Of a stretch of DNA of 64,000 nt, positions 12,101 to 25,393 are shown piece after piece (the first letter of the stretch is position 1; each line of letters opens with the position of its first letter). Source of the DNA: Larimichthys crocea (taxonomy: Eukaryota > Chordata > Actinopteri > Sciaenidae); assembly GCF_000972845.2 (NCBI RefSeq), contig NC_040018.1:14853157-14917156 (forward strand), in the 5' to 3' direction. Below the pieces are notes generated by a model. That model was not told the origin of the DNA. It was given only the letters and a program-made list of their open reading frames with translations, and did no database searches. The position numbers and the translations under genes are program-made.

Positions 12101-15100
12101 AGTGTGTGTGCACATGCAAAAGTTTCTCTCAGACCAACTCAAACAACTCTCTGCTCTCTGGTGCTTCAATGTATCTTTTCTGACTGACTTTAAATTATAT
12201 CCACCTGACAATTCATTCATTCACATCTTCTTGTGGACCCATAAAGTTTCTGCCTGACAGCCTCACTGCAGCATTCACTGTTGCATCATGAGGACAAATA
12301 ATGGCTTCTTGTCTCAGGTGACGTTATTACTTGTGTTGGGGTTGTTTTTGCAGTTGAGAAATGTGCTCTCTGGAGGTCCAGTATCTTAATTGTTCCCCGT
12401 GGAGGGGCGACAACAGACTGTCCTATCTGGATACAGGGAGATGCCATTCTCTGTCTAACTGTTCAACAAACTAAAAAATACAGTTTTATCATGTGGCTGC
12501 CCATCTCCTCTGTGAAAAGCTGTATGGAGATGTTTGGGGTATATTGTGTGAGTTCAGCTCCTATCAGCAGGAGGCAACAGTGTAGTGGTAGTTTTTGCTG
12601 AGCTGCTATTACTATGTGTGTGTGTGTTTTTTTTTTACATATCTGTAGCCTGTACAAATGGCATGCAGTAAGTGATGATGCAGTTTTTCTCATTGTGAAG
12701 TGTTTATCTGTTACACTGTTGTGCAGAGAAAAAAACACAATACAATCTGCCAAATAGACTGAAAATTGGATTCTGCTTGATTTGTTTTCAGCCTTTGGCA
12801 ACCAACAGTTTCTATCTCTGATCACACTATGGTCCACATTGTGCAGCTGATACAAATGGCTGATTACTGCGATGAGGCATCCTGTCACTCTAATTTATAC
12901 AAATCATACACTCCCACTCCAACTTTTGCTCACCCGTATTAACGCCTGAGCAAATGTCTCTGGCAGTAAAACCCAAGAAAGCCTAATTTAATCTACATGC
13001 ACACTTCCACACAAATAATCCCGCACTGTGATATTGATTCCTACCAACAATATGCACATTTGGTATTTATTGTTCCTCTGAGCGTGTGATTATGCGGTTT
13101 GAGATGTGTGTCGGCTTAGTGGCATCACAGCAGCGAGGAGGACTTTGGTGTAATTTATTATATTCAGCAGCTATGGTATAACATGCTTATGTGAGGCTAA
13201 AGATGACAGGTGGGTGAGACAAAGAGTTACCTGGGCCACTGAACTGCACAGAAGTCTAATTGGACGGCCTCCTAGTCATTCAGGAGAATGATTGTCTGCT
13301 GAATTGTATGTGCTTTTGTCTGTCCTGATGTTGTATGTAGTGAATACATGTTGTAGATGCAATCAGCATGCATAAGCAACACACTTTGTTTGATGGAAAA
13401 TAACATTGTGGTCATGGCTGATCCCTCTACTGCCCTTCTTCATTGTTTTCATTGTGAGTTATTCTGCTGGATTTTTATCAATTATCTTCTGAGATTTTCA
13501 TATTCAACCTGCTATCTAGCTTATAGTTTTATGTGCTCTAACATCTTCTCCGTTAAAAGCCTCTCCACAGATGTTTCCAGATGCACATACACTCTGATCT
13601 CTCTTTTCTATAAACACTTTGTTTCTATGTGTATTCTCTCCCTATCATGTCAGGTGTAATTAATTTGCCTGTCTTTGCTTTGCGTGTTGTTGGCTGATCA
13701 GATATCAGAATGAAGCACCATGATTGCTGGAGGTTATGGAGTGCACACAAACATCAGCAAGGAGCTCATCAGGCAGCCACTGTACTGCCGCATGAACATG
13801 AATACACACAGTGTATAGAGGTATGTGTGTCCTATAGTACAGTAGTTAAAGCAACACTGCTTAGAGCTTTACCGTCAACTTGTGATTTAGTGCCTCTGGT
13901 TTCAAAATGCAATACTACCGTCGTAAATATGGACAGTTGTACACTTATATTTGTCATGATTATTACAGTTTTACTCTTCCTCTTGCTTACTCACTCTCAT
14001 TTTCTCTCCTGACTTTCTTCCGTCAACATCTGCTTTGGTCTATTCGCCTCTGACATTATGTCCATAGAGGCTGCTAAGCCAGGTTACATTGCCCACTTGG
14101 CTCCAGTACCACAATGACACTGGCTGCGCTCGTTGGCAGCATTCACCTGCAACCTGAAAACCTCCTCTATCCTGTGGTCCAAATTACCTCTGGTACAAAC
14201 ACTAACAATCTCCTAATGCCACAGCCCAGGCATCCCAGCTAACAAACTGAGCTAACATTAGCTAACAGCACCTACAGTTCACAGCAATTTACTTCCACTG
14301 TCCATCAGAAAATTCAGTAAATTACAGAAAAATCATACAATCTCCATAAAATTCAGTGAGACAGTTGGTAGGGTGCATCTTAGTGTCGTAAAGCGTTACG
14401 AACTTCTTGTGGATTTTCAAGAGATTCATTTAGTACGATATAATTTCTCACTGTTTTAAATGTTTGAGTATATTGAACTTCGCATCATCAGTGTTGACTG
14501 GTTTTAGGTTCACATGTTAATCAGTAACTCATTTTTTCTCACTGTGGATAAACAGAGATGAGCATGAGGTCACATTTGGGCAAGGAAGACAGCTGTGCAA
14601 CTGCATCTGATGCATTTGTGTTATTTAGAAGACACTAATGTTTAATATAATATGTTTCCTCCAAACTTTCCTCCAAAAACCAAAATCACAGCAGATATCT
14701 TATCGTATAAACCTCACACAGCACAGCACCCTCAAAAATAAAACAGAACAAAACCTTTGGCAATTTTTGCTTTTCTCTTCCTTCTCAATTCAAATCGGTG
14801 TTGAGTTTTTCAAAGTTACTTTCTTTGGATCAGCATCAGTGTCTGTGAGAAGAACATGAAGCCAAACCTCTGAGGCTATATCACAGCAGACAGAACAACC
14901 TTAGCTTTTAAAGACACTGAAAACTTTAGTCATTACAAAATGGATGCCTGGATATATTAAACGGCTTCAATATTCACACACACACAAGAAGACCAATTTA
15001 TGTTTGAATTAAGGCTTGGGCCCTTCCATCTAAAGATGCACTTTATAGTTTCTTCAAATCATTGACTAAGTCTCTTAAACATGGAGTATTTTATTTTATT

Positions 15101-16308
15101 TTTAGTATGGAAGGTTTGGAGTTTGTTTTAATTTTAGTTTCACAATTATTTGAATTATTATCAACTCGATATCGCTTCATCAGTGGTTTGTTGGTGTTTG
15201 TAAAAAGAAATAAAGAAGAGGTTAGATAAAAAGGTAAAAAATGAAACACCAAGTTATGGTTTACATTTTTACTACCATTTGTAAGTGCCTTCAGTATAAT
15301 TATTTCAATTAATTGTAAAAAAAAAAAAAAAAATTATAAAGAGGCGTTTAAAGTGGTGTTGGAGAAATGTCTTTTTAGTGATTTAAGCAGGACCGATGTG
15401 GTGAAACAGCAGAAGACACTGCAGTCATACTCATCCATAACAAAACCCATTAAACCACAGTATCAACCTGCACTCACAAACATATCTGTCTTTAAAACAT
15501 GAAGATATTCCAGTCAGGATTAATTTGCCACCAGGAAAAGTAAAAAGTCTGCGCTCTGACCACACTTTATTGTTTTATTTTTTAAATAATCTGTTCTTTT
15601 TATCTAAATGCTGAGCCCAAACAGGATTTATGCTCTTGATCGTGCGTACCAGAGATGCTACATTGCCGTTGCATTTCAGAAAATTAAATCAAAGTGAAGT
15701 GAAAAGCCTCTTAAACACCTGGCTGCCTACAACGTTAAGCCACATTTAACTGATCTAAATTTCATATAGGATATTTAACACAGCACTAACAGGATTGCAT
15801 AATTATACTATAATCTGCAGAGGCATAATGACTGGCACGCAAAGCTAACACCACAGCCTTCCTATCTGTGTGTGCAGCATGTGTCTGTAAGTACGTTATG
15901 TTGAGTAAGTATGTTGACATCCGCATGACAACTCTTCATTTGAGAGGTAATCAGAGGCCCATTAACATCTCTGACCTTAATACATCATTGTCATTCTCAT
16001 GCCGCACACATATCTTGGTTATTCATCTCCAACACTTTGAACAGAGACGACTCAGAGCTCTGCAAACAGATCCTATAAATTCTGTAATTATTATTCATAC
16101 AGTTTAGGCTGTACTATGGGAGTTCCTATAAATATACCATCCCACCCCTCCCTTTCTGTCTTTTCTTCACACACATAAAGTCGTTATACATACACACTTA
16201 TCCTACACAAACTTACACAAACACTTATTATCTATCCTCTCCAACTGTGTTCTTGTTTTTCCTCCTTTGATCAGGAACACAGAGCTTTTACAGGGAGAAG
16301 ATAAAGTG

Positions 16309-16348
16309 TCTTCTTCTTCTTCTTCTTCTTCTTCTTCTTCTTCTTCTT
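16309..16348 (+). repeat. (TTC)n microsatellite
   Basis: About 13 TTC units. The flanking reading frames (poly-Ser, poly-Glu, poly-Arg) arise from this repeat and have no other support as genes. Confidence 0.95.
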
Positions 16349-17222
16349 GTGTATCCTCTCCATCTGAACCCCCTCCCCCAACCACAGAACCCATCCTTTA
16401 CACCAGCTTGTGGGGATGTGCGGGGACCATAGAGAGGGAGATGCACCACTAAGAGGGGAGGATGAGAAAAAAAACAGATAGGAGGAGTGTATGGCTCATC
16501 CTGCAGAATGAACAAAGGCTCGGTGATTTAGTAGCCATGCAACAGCCGTGCTGCTGCTGCTGCTGCTTGGATTTATGCCAAGTAAGGGTTCGATTGGCCA
16601 AGGAGACTGAGTGCCCCTCCGACCTCCACGGGCCAGGAAGAGTGATGGAGGGTGTGCAAGGTTGAGGGAGGGAGGAGGTGAAAGTAAAAGCTAAGAATGG
16701 TGGGAGGGTGCGAGTGACATATGATAGGTAAAATGAAAAACTCAGCAGACAGTGAAGGAAGAAGTGATTTGGAGGAAAATGTGGCCCCTACTGAAGCATG
16801 AGATGCACATCGCTGCACATTTATATTGTTTTCCTCCTCCTGAGGTGCTTTGACCACTGGGATGGGGATATTTAATTTATTCAGACTTTATTTGATAATT
16901 CACAGTGCCCAAAGCTATAGTATTAGAAGAGACAGGGATGACATAGATCCAAGAAGATCCACTGGAGCCAGCGGGCGCCCCACTGAAGGATAAATTGTTT
17001 GATGTAATTCTCTCCTCATGGGAGAAGAAGCATTGGAAGATGTATAATGATCCTGCTATCAAAAAAGCAGCCTGGACAACAGTTAATGGCAACTCATATG
17101 CAAAGCCCACGAAAGCCTTCCTCCTCCTCCTCCTCCTGTAATTGGTCTCCTGCTGTAGCTCCCTGCAGGGTCTCCTCACGCCGCCGTGTGGCGGACACTG
17201 GAAGCGCGCACGCCGCGGGGGG

Positions 17223-17264
17223 TTTAAAAGCCTCAACTGAGGAGGAGCTGCTCACAGTATAAGG
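17223..17264 (+). promoter_or_regulatory. Probable calb2 core promoter
   Basis: Two TATA-like boxes lie upstream of the calb2 start codon: TTTAAAAG at 17223-17230 and TATAAGG at 17258-17264, 70-110 bp before the ATG at 17334. The preceding 60 bp are GC-rich with several CpGs. Either box could place transcription start 30 bp downstream, giving a 5' UTR of about 45-80 nt. This is inference from motif and spacing only. Confidence 0.45.
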
Positions 17265-17333
17265 AGCTCCACAGCGGGAAAAGTTTACCTCCAACTATCA
17301 CACTCGACTAAACGGAGAGGAGAAGCAGCAGAG

Positions 17334-18038
17334 ATGGCAACTCAAGCGCAGCAGCCGCCCCACCTGCACCTGGCTGAGCTCACCGCAGCGCAGTTCATCG
17401 ACATCTGGAAACATTTCGACGCAGACGGTCAGTGCGCGCAAAGAGACTGGAGAATAAATTAATTAAACAGTCTAATTGAGTGGTCAGTTAGTTGGCTGTT
17501 TATTAGGGGAAATGCAATTGTGAGAAAGTAGTGTTATAAGATTTATTGATTGTATTAAGGCTTTTTAGTTTGCAGTGAGTTTAAGATAAGAAAATAAAAT
17601 AATGCAGTCAAAGGTTTTTTAAAAACATAAAAAACATTACAGCATCATTAAATACTGTTAGTATTTAAGTTAGTAAATAATTTGTTCACTCCTCTAAAGG
17701 AGATATTTTATATTTCTGTGTTAATTCTACAAGTTGACTTGATTTTTTCGTTTCTCTGTAGTTAAAAAAAATCCCTCAGCGTTAAATGTTTGATACTCGT
17801 ACTGTGCGATGGCATATGGCGCTATAACCTATGCTGTAATATGATTTATGTTGTGACTCACTAGATTTGCTGATTGAAATGTGTCAGAGGATCTACAGAG
17901 GTTCACAAAACTATGATGAGGAATGAAATAAGACTCCGTCAGAGTGAAGTTGGAGAGAACAGGCTGGAAAAGAGAGAGAAGAGAGGGTGACAGAAAATAA
18001 GAGAGAAGGAGGAGAGAAAGAGGAGGCTGAAGGAGAAG

Positions 18039-18080
<42 letters not shown>

Positions 18081-21000
18081 GGAGGGGGATAAAAGGATGC
18101 AGAGGGGGAGGATGAGAGTGAGAGATAGTGAGAGCAGGGAGGGGGGATTGAAAAGGTGAGAGAGGGTTTTACTGGAGTTTACTGGGAGGAGCTTTTAAAT
18201 CTGACAGTTTACTGGGGATGAACTGGAGGAACGGAGAGAGAGAGAGAGAGAGTGAGAGAGAGAGAGTGCGGTGGACGATGTATTCAAATAATTTAAAACT
18301 GGCACCACCACACACATTTACACATTTGACTCAACCAAACATAAATAGTATAATATACACAACTAATAATATAAAATTTCAAGAGTTAAAGTTCTCATTA
18401 TGCAGGTGGAAGGGTGGCTTTTTAAAAAAATATTATTATTAATGATGCATGAATGTATAAGTAGCTCTTTAATGCTGCAGTTGGTCAAGATGGAGCTGAA
18501 TTTAACTATTTAGGCTGCTGCTGTGTAGTTAAATCTATTACAAGTAGAGCTGAAGTGATTAGTCTTTTAATCAGTTAGTCGATCAACTAATTTGTAAATG
18601 GATTATTTTATTCAGTTTAAGTCATTTTTAAGTAAAAACACCCAGAATTCAGTGTTTTTCTCAGATGTTAATATTTGCTACATTTCTTCTATGATATTTA
18701 ATAAGTACTTATTTTTATCTTATGGACGAGCAACACACTGTTTTTACTGTAGGTTCTATAGAGCAAATGATCAATTCATTGAGGAAATCAATCAAATGAA
18801 TCAATCATGAAAATGAATCAATGGTGAACATAATCATTATTTACAGTCCTAAACATAATGCATCATATTTTATAAAATGGTCATATGTGAAATCTTACTC
18901 AAATTAGTGGAGTGTAGTCAAAGTGGTAGGCAAATGTGGAAATCAAAATGGAAATTCTAAAGTAAAAATAACTCAAAATTGTACTTACATACATTTACTT
19001 AATAACATTAAATCACTGTATACTGCCTGATAGCAGTGATAATCTTGTCTGGACTAAGAGCATAAAACTGAAGTTTCAGCATCAGGTCTGAAAGTCGTTG
19101 GTTGGAAAATGTCCAAGCAGCTAAACTGCAGAAGAGCGTTGTCTCTGTCGCACTATGGACCAGTCCAGCTTTAGTGATTTTCATGTTGCAAATTAAAGGA
19201 TTATGTTCTGAAAGCTCTGGCTTTTATTGTTAAACCCTTTGGAAACTGTGGAAAGCCTGATAGTAATAGAGTAGCACCTTCCTTCTTACTAACAGTCATT
19301 GTTGGTTTGTTTTAACATGAATGAATCTGATCAATAACTTATTTAAGTAGTTTTTGTACCTTAGCATCTAAATCTTAACCATCACTATTGTGATGATAGT
19401 TCAGAAGATGGTCACTGGGTAAAACAACAGACATTGCAGGTATGTGGTTGCACTGTAGTCTGTGAGCTCAAGGACTGATTAAGTCACAGCCTCAACCAGT
19501 AAATACATTCGAGTGCGAGCCAGAAAACTGATGTGTGGCACATCGTGCACCTCCCACTTTTCACCTGCAGTCGTGTATGTAACTAACAGCTTGTACTGGG
19601 GCCTGATATAAGTACCTTCTGTCACTGCTGGCACTGATAGACAATATTGTCCTGCCAGATCAGAAAACACTCACATGGGTCATTTTGAAACACAAATGAT
19701 TTATTTTGTCATTTAATTTGAGGACATATCAACTATTCAAGTACCATCTCAGAGGCAACTTAAAAAGCTGTTCACATTTTAAACCATTCACAGGTGTGTC
19801 TTACGACGTAACGAGAGAAAAAACAGATAATTAGTGTAAATGGCCAACCGATCGATGGCTAATTGATCCAGAACTGCTCAAACCTGTACGACTGCAGTGA
19901 CTTTTTTGAAACCATCATCTTCATTGTAGGAGTTCAGTAGTTAAGTGCTGAGCTCAAGGGCACCAGAGTGGTAATGATGGTGCAATGAACATAGCTAATT
20001 ACTTCCCCATCTAAATGAGTAGACTCATGGACTGAACTGCATGAGTGACAGAGATGTGTTTTCTTTTTTCTAAGTTCCTTACCTTCAACTACTGCCATTA
20101 ATACTTAAACCATCAAGCTCAGCAAACACGTCTGACTGGAGAAAGTTGTGCTTCACCACAGAAATAGTCACAATAGTCATAACAGTCACAGAATCTTTTG
20201 TCCACTCACCGTAAAAAAACAGACTATTTTGGGGGGATGGATTGCTCTTGGCTAAGACAGCATCATGGCAGCAACAGGTTGTCTTCTTGACCACAGCTGC
20301 AGCGCAGCAGGGACTGACTGGACTAACTGCAGAAAAAAAACTAGGACAAAAAGAACAAGTGAGAGTTTAAGGAAGGACTTCCAACAGCTGTGTGAAAACT
20401 TTTCTTTACATTTAACGAGTCACCCATGTGTTTGACATGAGTGCCACTGAGCAATCAGCAGTGCAAAGCTGTGTTTGAAAACACTGCGGAAGGTGGAGGG
20501 CTGCATCTGCTCGCTGTGCAGTGTGCAGTGGTGCGCTCCATGTGGCAGCTGAGATTTGTATTGCAGCTAAACTCTGGCAGTGAGCCCCAATGAAGTGTGA
20601 GCACAGTTACTTACTAGTCTCAGGGTTTGAACACACTCATATTTCAAAATAGATAATTTGTTCCACATTCTGTGATACTCATACTGCACTGTAGTTAATC
20701 GTCTGTTTCAGCTGTGCGCTGGATTATGTAATAGCAGAATCCAAGACAGTAACTGAACATTAGCTGATAATTTAACCTAAGGTTTCTGTTGAGACAACCT
20801 TTAGTTAATCATCAAGGTTAACACGATTCAATCAGAGTATACTTTGGGTCAGTTGGAACAAGATTTTTACTTTTACTTTGGTCCTTGAAGGACAACAAGA
20901 ACATAATCAGATACACAAATAGACAATATATGCTGTAGTTGAATACAGATCTGGGTCTACACTGTTGCTCAACACTTTGCTGACACTGTTATGCACAATA

Positions 21001-24000
21001 GGTTGTGTATATTCATCTTCTTGCATGCATTTTGTTACAGCTATCCCAGTTTTTCGTCACAGTTGATCTACCTGAACCCTACTCTACAGACGCAACCAAG
21101 TAAAACAGATGCAGCACTCAGTAAAAAAAATTACTGCTTTAAGTAAAAGTGAGTGCTGCTGAGCCTCAATGTGAAAAAACAACCTTTTTCTCTGCTTGGA
21201 AGGGGAGGGCGATGCAAGGACTGTTCAGTTGGTTGCAGTCTGCAACCTGCAGCCACTAGATGCCACTAAATCATACACACTGGACCTTTAATGCTTGGTC
21301 AGTCCACCACTTTGCTCCAGATATTTTGGTCCTCAACAACTATTAGATGCAAATGAAAGGATGAATCCCTCCTTCCTTGACTTTGGTGATCACCTGACTT
21401 TTCCTCAAGTCATTTGTGTAATGTAATAATTAGACAGTCAGAGCTGTTTTTAGTTGTTTATTATGTTTTCCATATATTTACAGGTTGTTTTATTCACTCT
21501 ATTAAGTTTGAATGTGAAACTGAACTGAAGATAAATTTCAGGATCTATTGAGTCGGCTTGCTTTGTTTCCACACCCAAAGCTTTGTGCTCCTGCAGTGAT
21601 TTGTTTATAGCTAAAACAGCAGCTCAGCCAAAGCACAGATGGTGACATGGAGCACCTATAAAATGCAGTGCGCAAACGAATCAGGCCAGGGAGACGAGAG
21701 GACGAGGGGGGTGGGCGAGGGAGAAAATGATCAGAAAGCAAAAGGAGATGAGAGGATAAGAGATTAAGAGATGAAGAGGGGGGCAGGGTGAATCTCTGCA
21801 TTTTATTCTGTACATCTGTGTTTTATTCTGACTTAAAATAAAATTTTTATTAACATGTATTTTTGTACGATAAAGGGCATAAACCCCAATCCCCACTCAG
21901 ATTTTTGACAGATGGGACTCTACTTGTGATTAAAAAGAGAATGTCCTATATGTTACGTGGGGAAAACCAGCAGAGTAAATTATTATATTGAATCATCCCC
22001 CAGTCATGAGGCTGTCATAAGAAGCTCAAATCACATAAACGGGACAGACTGCCCCAATAAGCATCGATTGTACTGCCCACTTTCACTCCCATAGACAAGA
22101 AAACACTAATTACACTGCTTACATGCTTCAGCACATCATGAGTCACCACAGTCCCTTTTACTGCTGAATGCCAACTTGGCATTAGATGTGGATGTTAATA
22201 GATGTTCTCTAGACATGAGTTTGTTTCAACATGGCATGCCTTCAATCAACCAAAATGATTTTCAATTAAAAGTGTTCAGTCGTGCAGAACAGCCCAGACT
22301 TGTGTTTTGACTCGTACGCTGAATTAGAGGCTAAACCAACCAAATGCTCCAAGAAATACTCATACTGGTTTAAGTACAGATAAGCATGTATATAATCATG
22401 CACATTTGTAAACTGCTTACTTGGATCCAATCACAGAGGACTTGAGACTGGACCAGCACTCGCAATATTCAAAATTTAAAGACCCCTAGTGACATTTAAT
22501 CTTTTATCCACGTCTTAGTCTTTCATCCAACTTTTGAACCGTCAACAAAGCTTCAGGAGACTTAAAGAGCTTCACAACATAATTTGTGCCAAACTAATTT
22601 AGCTCCTCTGGCGCTCTGCAGGAAATGGTTACATCGAAGGGAAGGAGCTGGAGAGCTTCTTCAAAGAGCTGGAGAACGTGAGACGAGGAGCAGGAGCAGG
22701 CATGGTGAGCTTACAGTGAAATACTTCTATGGTTCATCATTTCTCATCTCTCCTCTCTTAATAAAATACATTTATATGGAACTAATTTGTTTGGCCGTTA
22801 TGTTTTTGGGGAAATATAAGTGCTGCTTGAATTGTGTTTATTTTGTAGGAAGCGCTACATTTATGTACCACAGGCTAGTTGTAGGGAGATGGTCGGCGTG
22901 GACAGTGAGTGAACAAAGCGACCTTTCCCTAAGGCTAACGAAGTGCTGCGAGTACCATAGGAGGGAAAAACAAATCAAACATACTGTACTATCAGTGGAC
23001 AGTGTTCCCTCATTATGTTCATAGGAAACATCCGTATGGCCTTCCATTTCATACAACACTTATTTACTGTTGCTTAGTGGAACTATAAACACAATTTCTG
23101 GGAGATGAGGTTGGCCTAATTAGCATTTGTTTTCTCTTCCATATATCTTTTAATTAAAGACTGCGTTATTGTGCTTTCCTTTGATCTGTGATTGTGGCTG
23201 CAGGACCCTTCACATGCTGCATTCAAGGAAAAGATGAAGGAGTTCATGGCCAACTTTGACAAGAACTCTGATGGGAGAATTGAGATGTCGGAGGTGAGAA
23301 TAATACATTGAATACAGGTACTTCTAGGGCATCCTATAGTGGTCTAATGATTAAAATAAATATATATGTCTCTGAAATAATAATCATTCTGTGTCTATGT
23401 CTCTCTGTAGTTGGCTCAGCTTCTACCCACAGAGGAAAACTTCCTGCTCTGTTTCAGAGAGTTTGTGGGATCCAGTTCTGAGTTTATGGCTGTAAGTTTG
23501 TACGTCTGTGTCCCTTAAGCTCAATTTAATGATGCAAAGAATTTCGATTTTACAGTGGACAGCGCCATAATGCCACTATCTTCCTCTTTCTTTCTGTTTC
23601 CGTTGAAAAGGGTTGCTCACTTACTAACTGCTTAACTTTACTGAGTGGTGCCATCACAGCTCATCCTGAGGGACTCATGTTCGGCTGCCATGCAAATCCT
23701 TTTGTTTCTCTGCCAAGATAAGACGTCTGTTTGTGGTGGAAACAGTTCAGTAAGGGTGTAAACTGTTAAATAAAAGCCTGAATAATGTTTCTGGAACTCA
23801 AACACTTACAAAATGTTAGATGTACTGGAAACCACGTTCAAGATTATTTTTGTGGCTGATGTTAGTGTAACAGTTATTGTCAAATCAAAACATGAACTCC
23901 AATCTCACAGATAGTTGGAGTAATCTTTGAATTTTTACAGCAGGTAAACAACAGTAAGTTTGACCCACACTTTTGTATCATTGTAAGACCACCAGTAACT

Positions 24001-25345
24001 ATTTGCTAAAACAATTTGAGGGAAAACAGTGAGTCACTGAACATCTGGACCATAACTCGGGTTGAGGGTTGAGGACGGTTTTCAGTGGTGGTGTGATGTT
24101 CAGGCTGCTTCGTGTGTTAAAGCTATTCTCAGACAGCCATACATTATAAATGGAGCACAGCTTTCTGCAGGGGAAAGGCAGTGAGTGCTGAAGGGGTTTA
24201 GGTATCCATCTTTGATAAGGGCTTTGACAAATTCTATATTTATGCATTGTCAGATGACACCCTGGTACCATTGTTTCTTTAGTGCAGTCCACAGTAAATC
24301 AGGTAATATATAGAGAAGGTCAACCAAACGTGAAGTCAGGTGTGTATTTTAATACGTTCATCACTCTTCTCCTGCAGGCCTGGCGGAGGTATGACACTGA
24401 CCGCAGTGGATACATTGAGGCAAATGAGCTGAAGGTAAAACACAATCTTCACTTATTAATGACAAAACAAGTACATACCTGTTCTGGCAGCACAGTCACC
24501 TCTGTCTCAACAATATTTATGAAGAAGTTACTGAGGCACATCTGTTCTCTATTTCGTGAGTTGTGGCTGTGTATACTTATTAATGTGTGTGTGCATATTT
24601 GGTAATTACTGTAAACAACCCATACCTTGTTTGAGATGACGATTCACTTCCATGTTGTGTTAGTGGTTTAATTGGTGCTAATGTCCGAGGGAGCTATTCT
24701 AAGCCTGTACATGTGCATTGTGCTGTGCTGCGATTGAAAAGTCTCACTGTCATGTGAAGACAAACACATCGGGAGCTCTGCACATTAACACCATTAATTT
24801 TCTGTGTCTTCAGGGTTTCCTGACAGACCTGCTGAGGAAGGCAAACAGAGACTACGACGACAAGAAGCTCAAAGAGTACACACAGACAATTGTGAGTGCT
24901 AAGGGGAAATGTGTTTTTCCTTGTACTGTAGAAAATCATTTTTATAATGTTTTATAATGTAAATATAATTTTATAATGATATATATTAAATTATTATATT
25001 TTAATAATATATATTAAAATTACAGTGGTGTCTACACTGGTACTGACAGCCCAAAAGAACCTTGAACCTATTATACATTGTGTCATTTAATATAAAGCCT
25101 ATTGTATTTTTGTCCATTTCTAGTTTACACAGGAATGTACACTCAACAACAATGCCTTTTGCTCCTTATGTTCAATATGTACCACTTTGCTGCTACATTT
25201 TCTACATAATGTAACTGAACATCCCTAAAGGCTTGAATTTTAATGTACCGAACAGCATCAATGTCTGTGTTCACCCTTCAGCTCACATGTAATGCTGATA
25301 CATTATGTTTCTGTGGTCTCAACACAATTGAATGGAAATGTTTTA

Positions 25346-25393
<48 letters not shown>

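Larger units (their letters stand above)
2461..17220. other. Intergenic region between the cmtr2-like gene and calb2
   Basis: About 14.8 kb with no open frame showing homology, conserved splice structure or coding composition. It holds short copies of two dispersed fish repeat families, microsatellites, and a small TTAA-flanked inverted-repeat element, all listed separately. The remaining sequence is AT-rich and I see nothing else identifiable in it. Confidence 0.6.
17428..22621 (+). other. calb2 intron 1 (5.2 kb)
   Basis: The largest calb2 intron interrupts the first EF-hand loop codon (GAC G|GA). It contains a purine-rich stretch with (GA)n at about 17940-18260 and a family A repeat at 21185-21292. 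The other calb2 introns are shorter and hold nothing identifiable apart from the GT repeat before exon 7. No coding exon was seen inside this intron. Confidence 0.8.

Noticed and set aside
12463..12888. 141-codon minus-strand frame
   Set aside because: No recognisable domain or flanking exons; consistent with chance in AT-rich DNA.
16203..16515. Frames with poly-Glu, poly-Ser or poly-Arg
   Set aside because: All three arise from the TTC repeat; no independent gene evidence.
22584..23024. 146-codon plus-strand frame overlapping calb2 exon 2
   Set aside because: Overlaps exon 2 in a different reading frame and runs on through intron; the true frame is fixed by the EF-hand and splice phases.
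24955..25020. AT-rich palindromic-looking stretch in calb2 intron 6
   Set aside because: Simple low-complexity TTATAATG/ATATATT sequence with imperfect arms; not distinguishable from chance.
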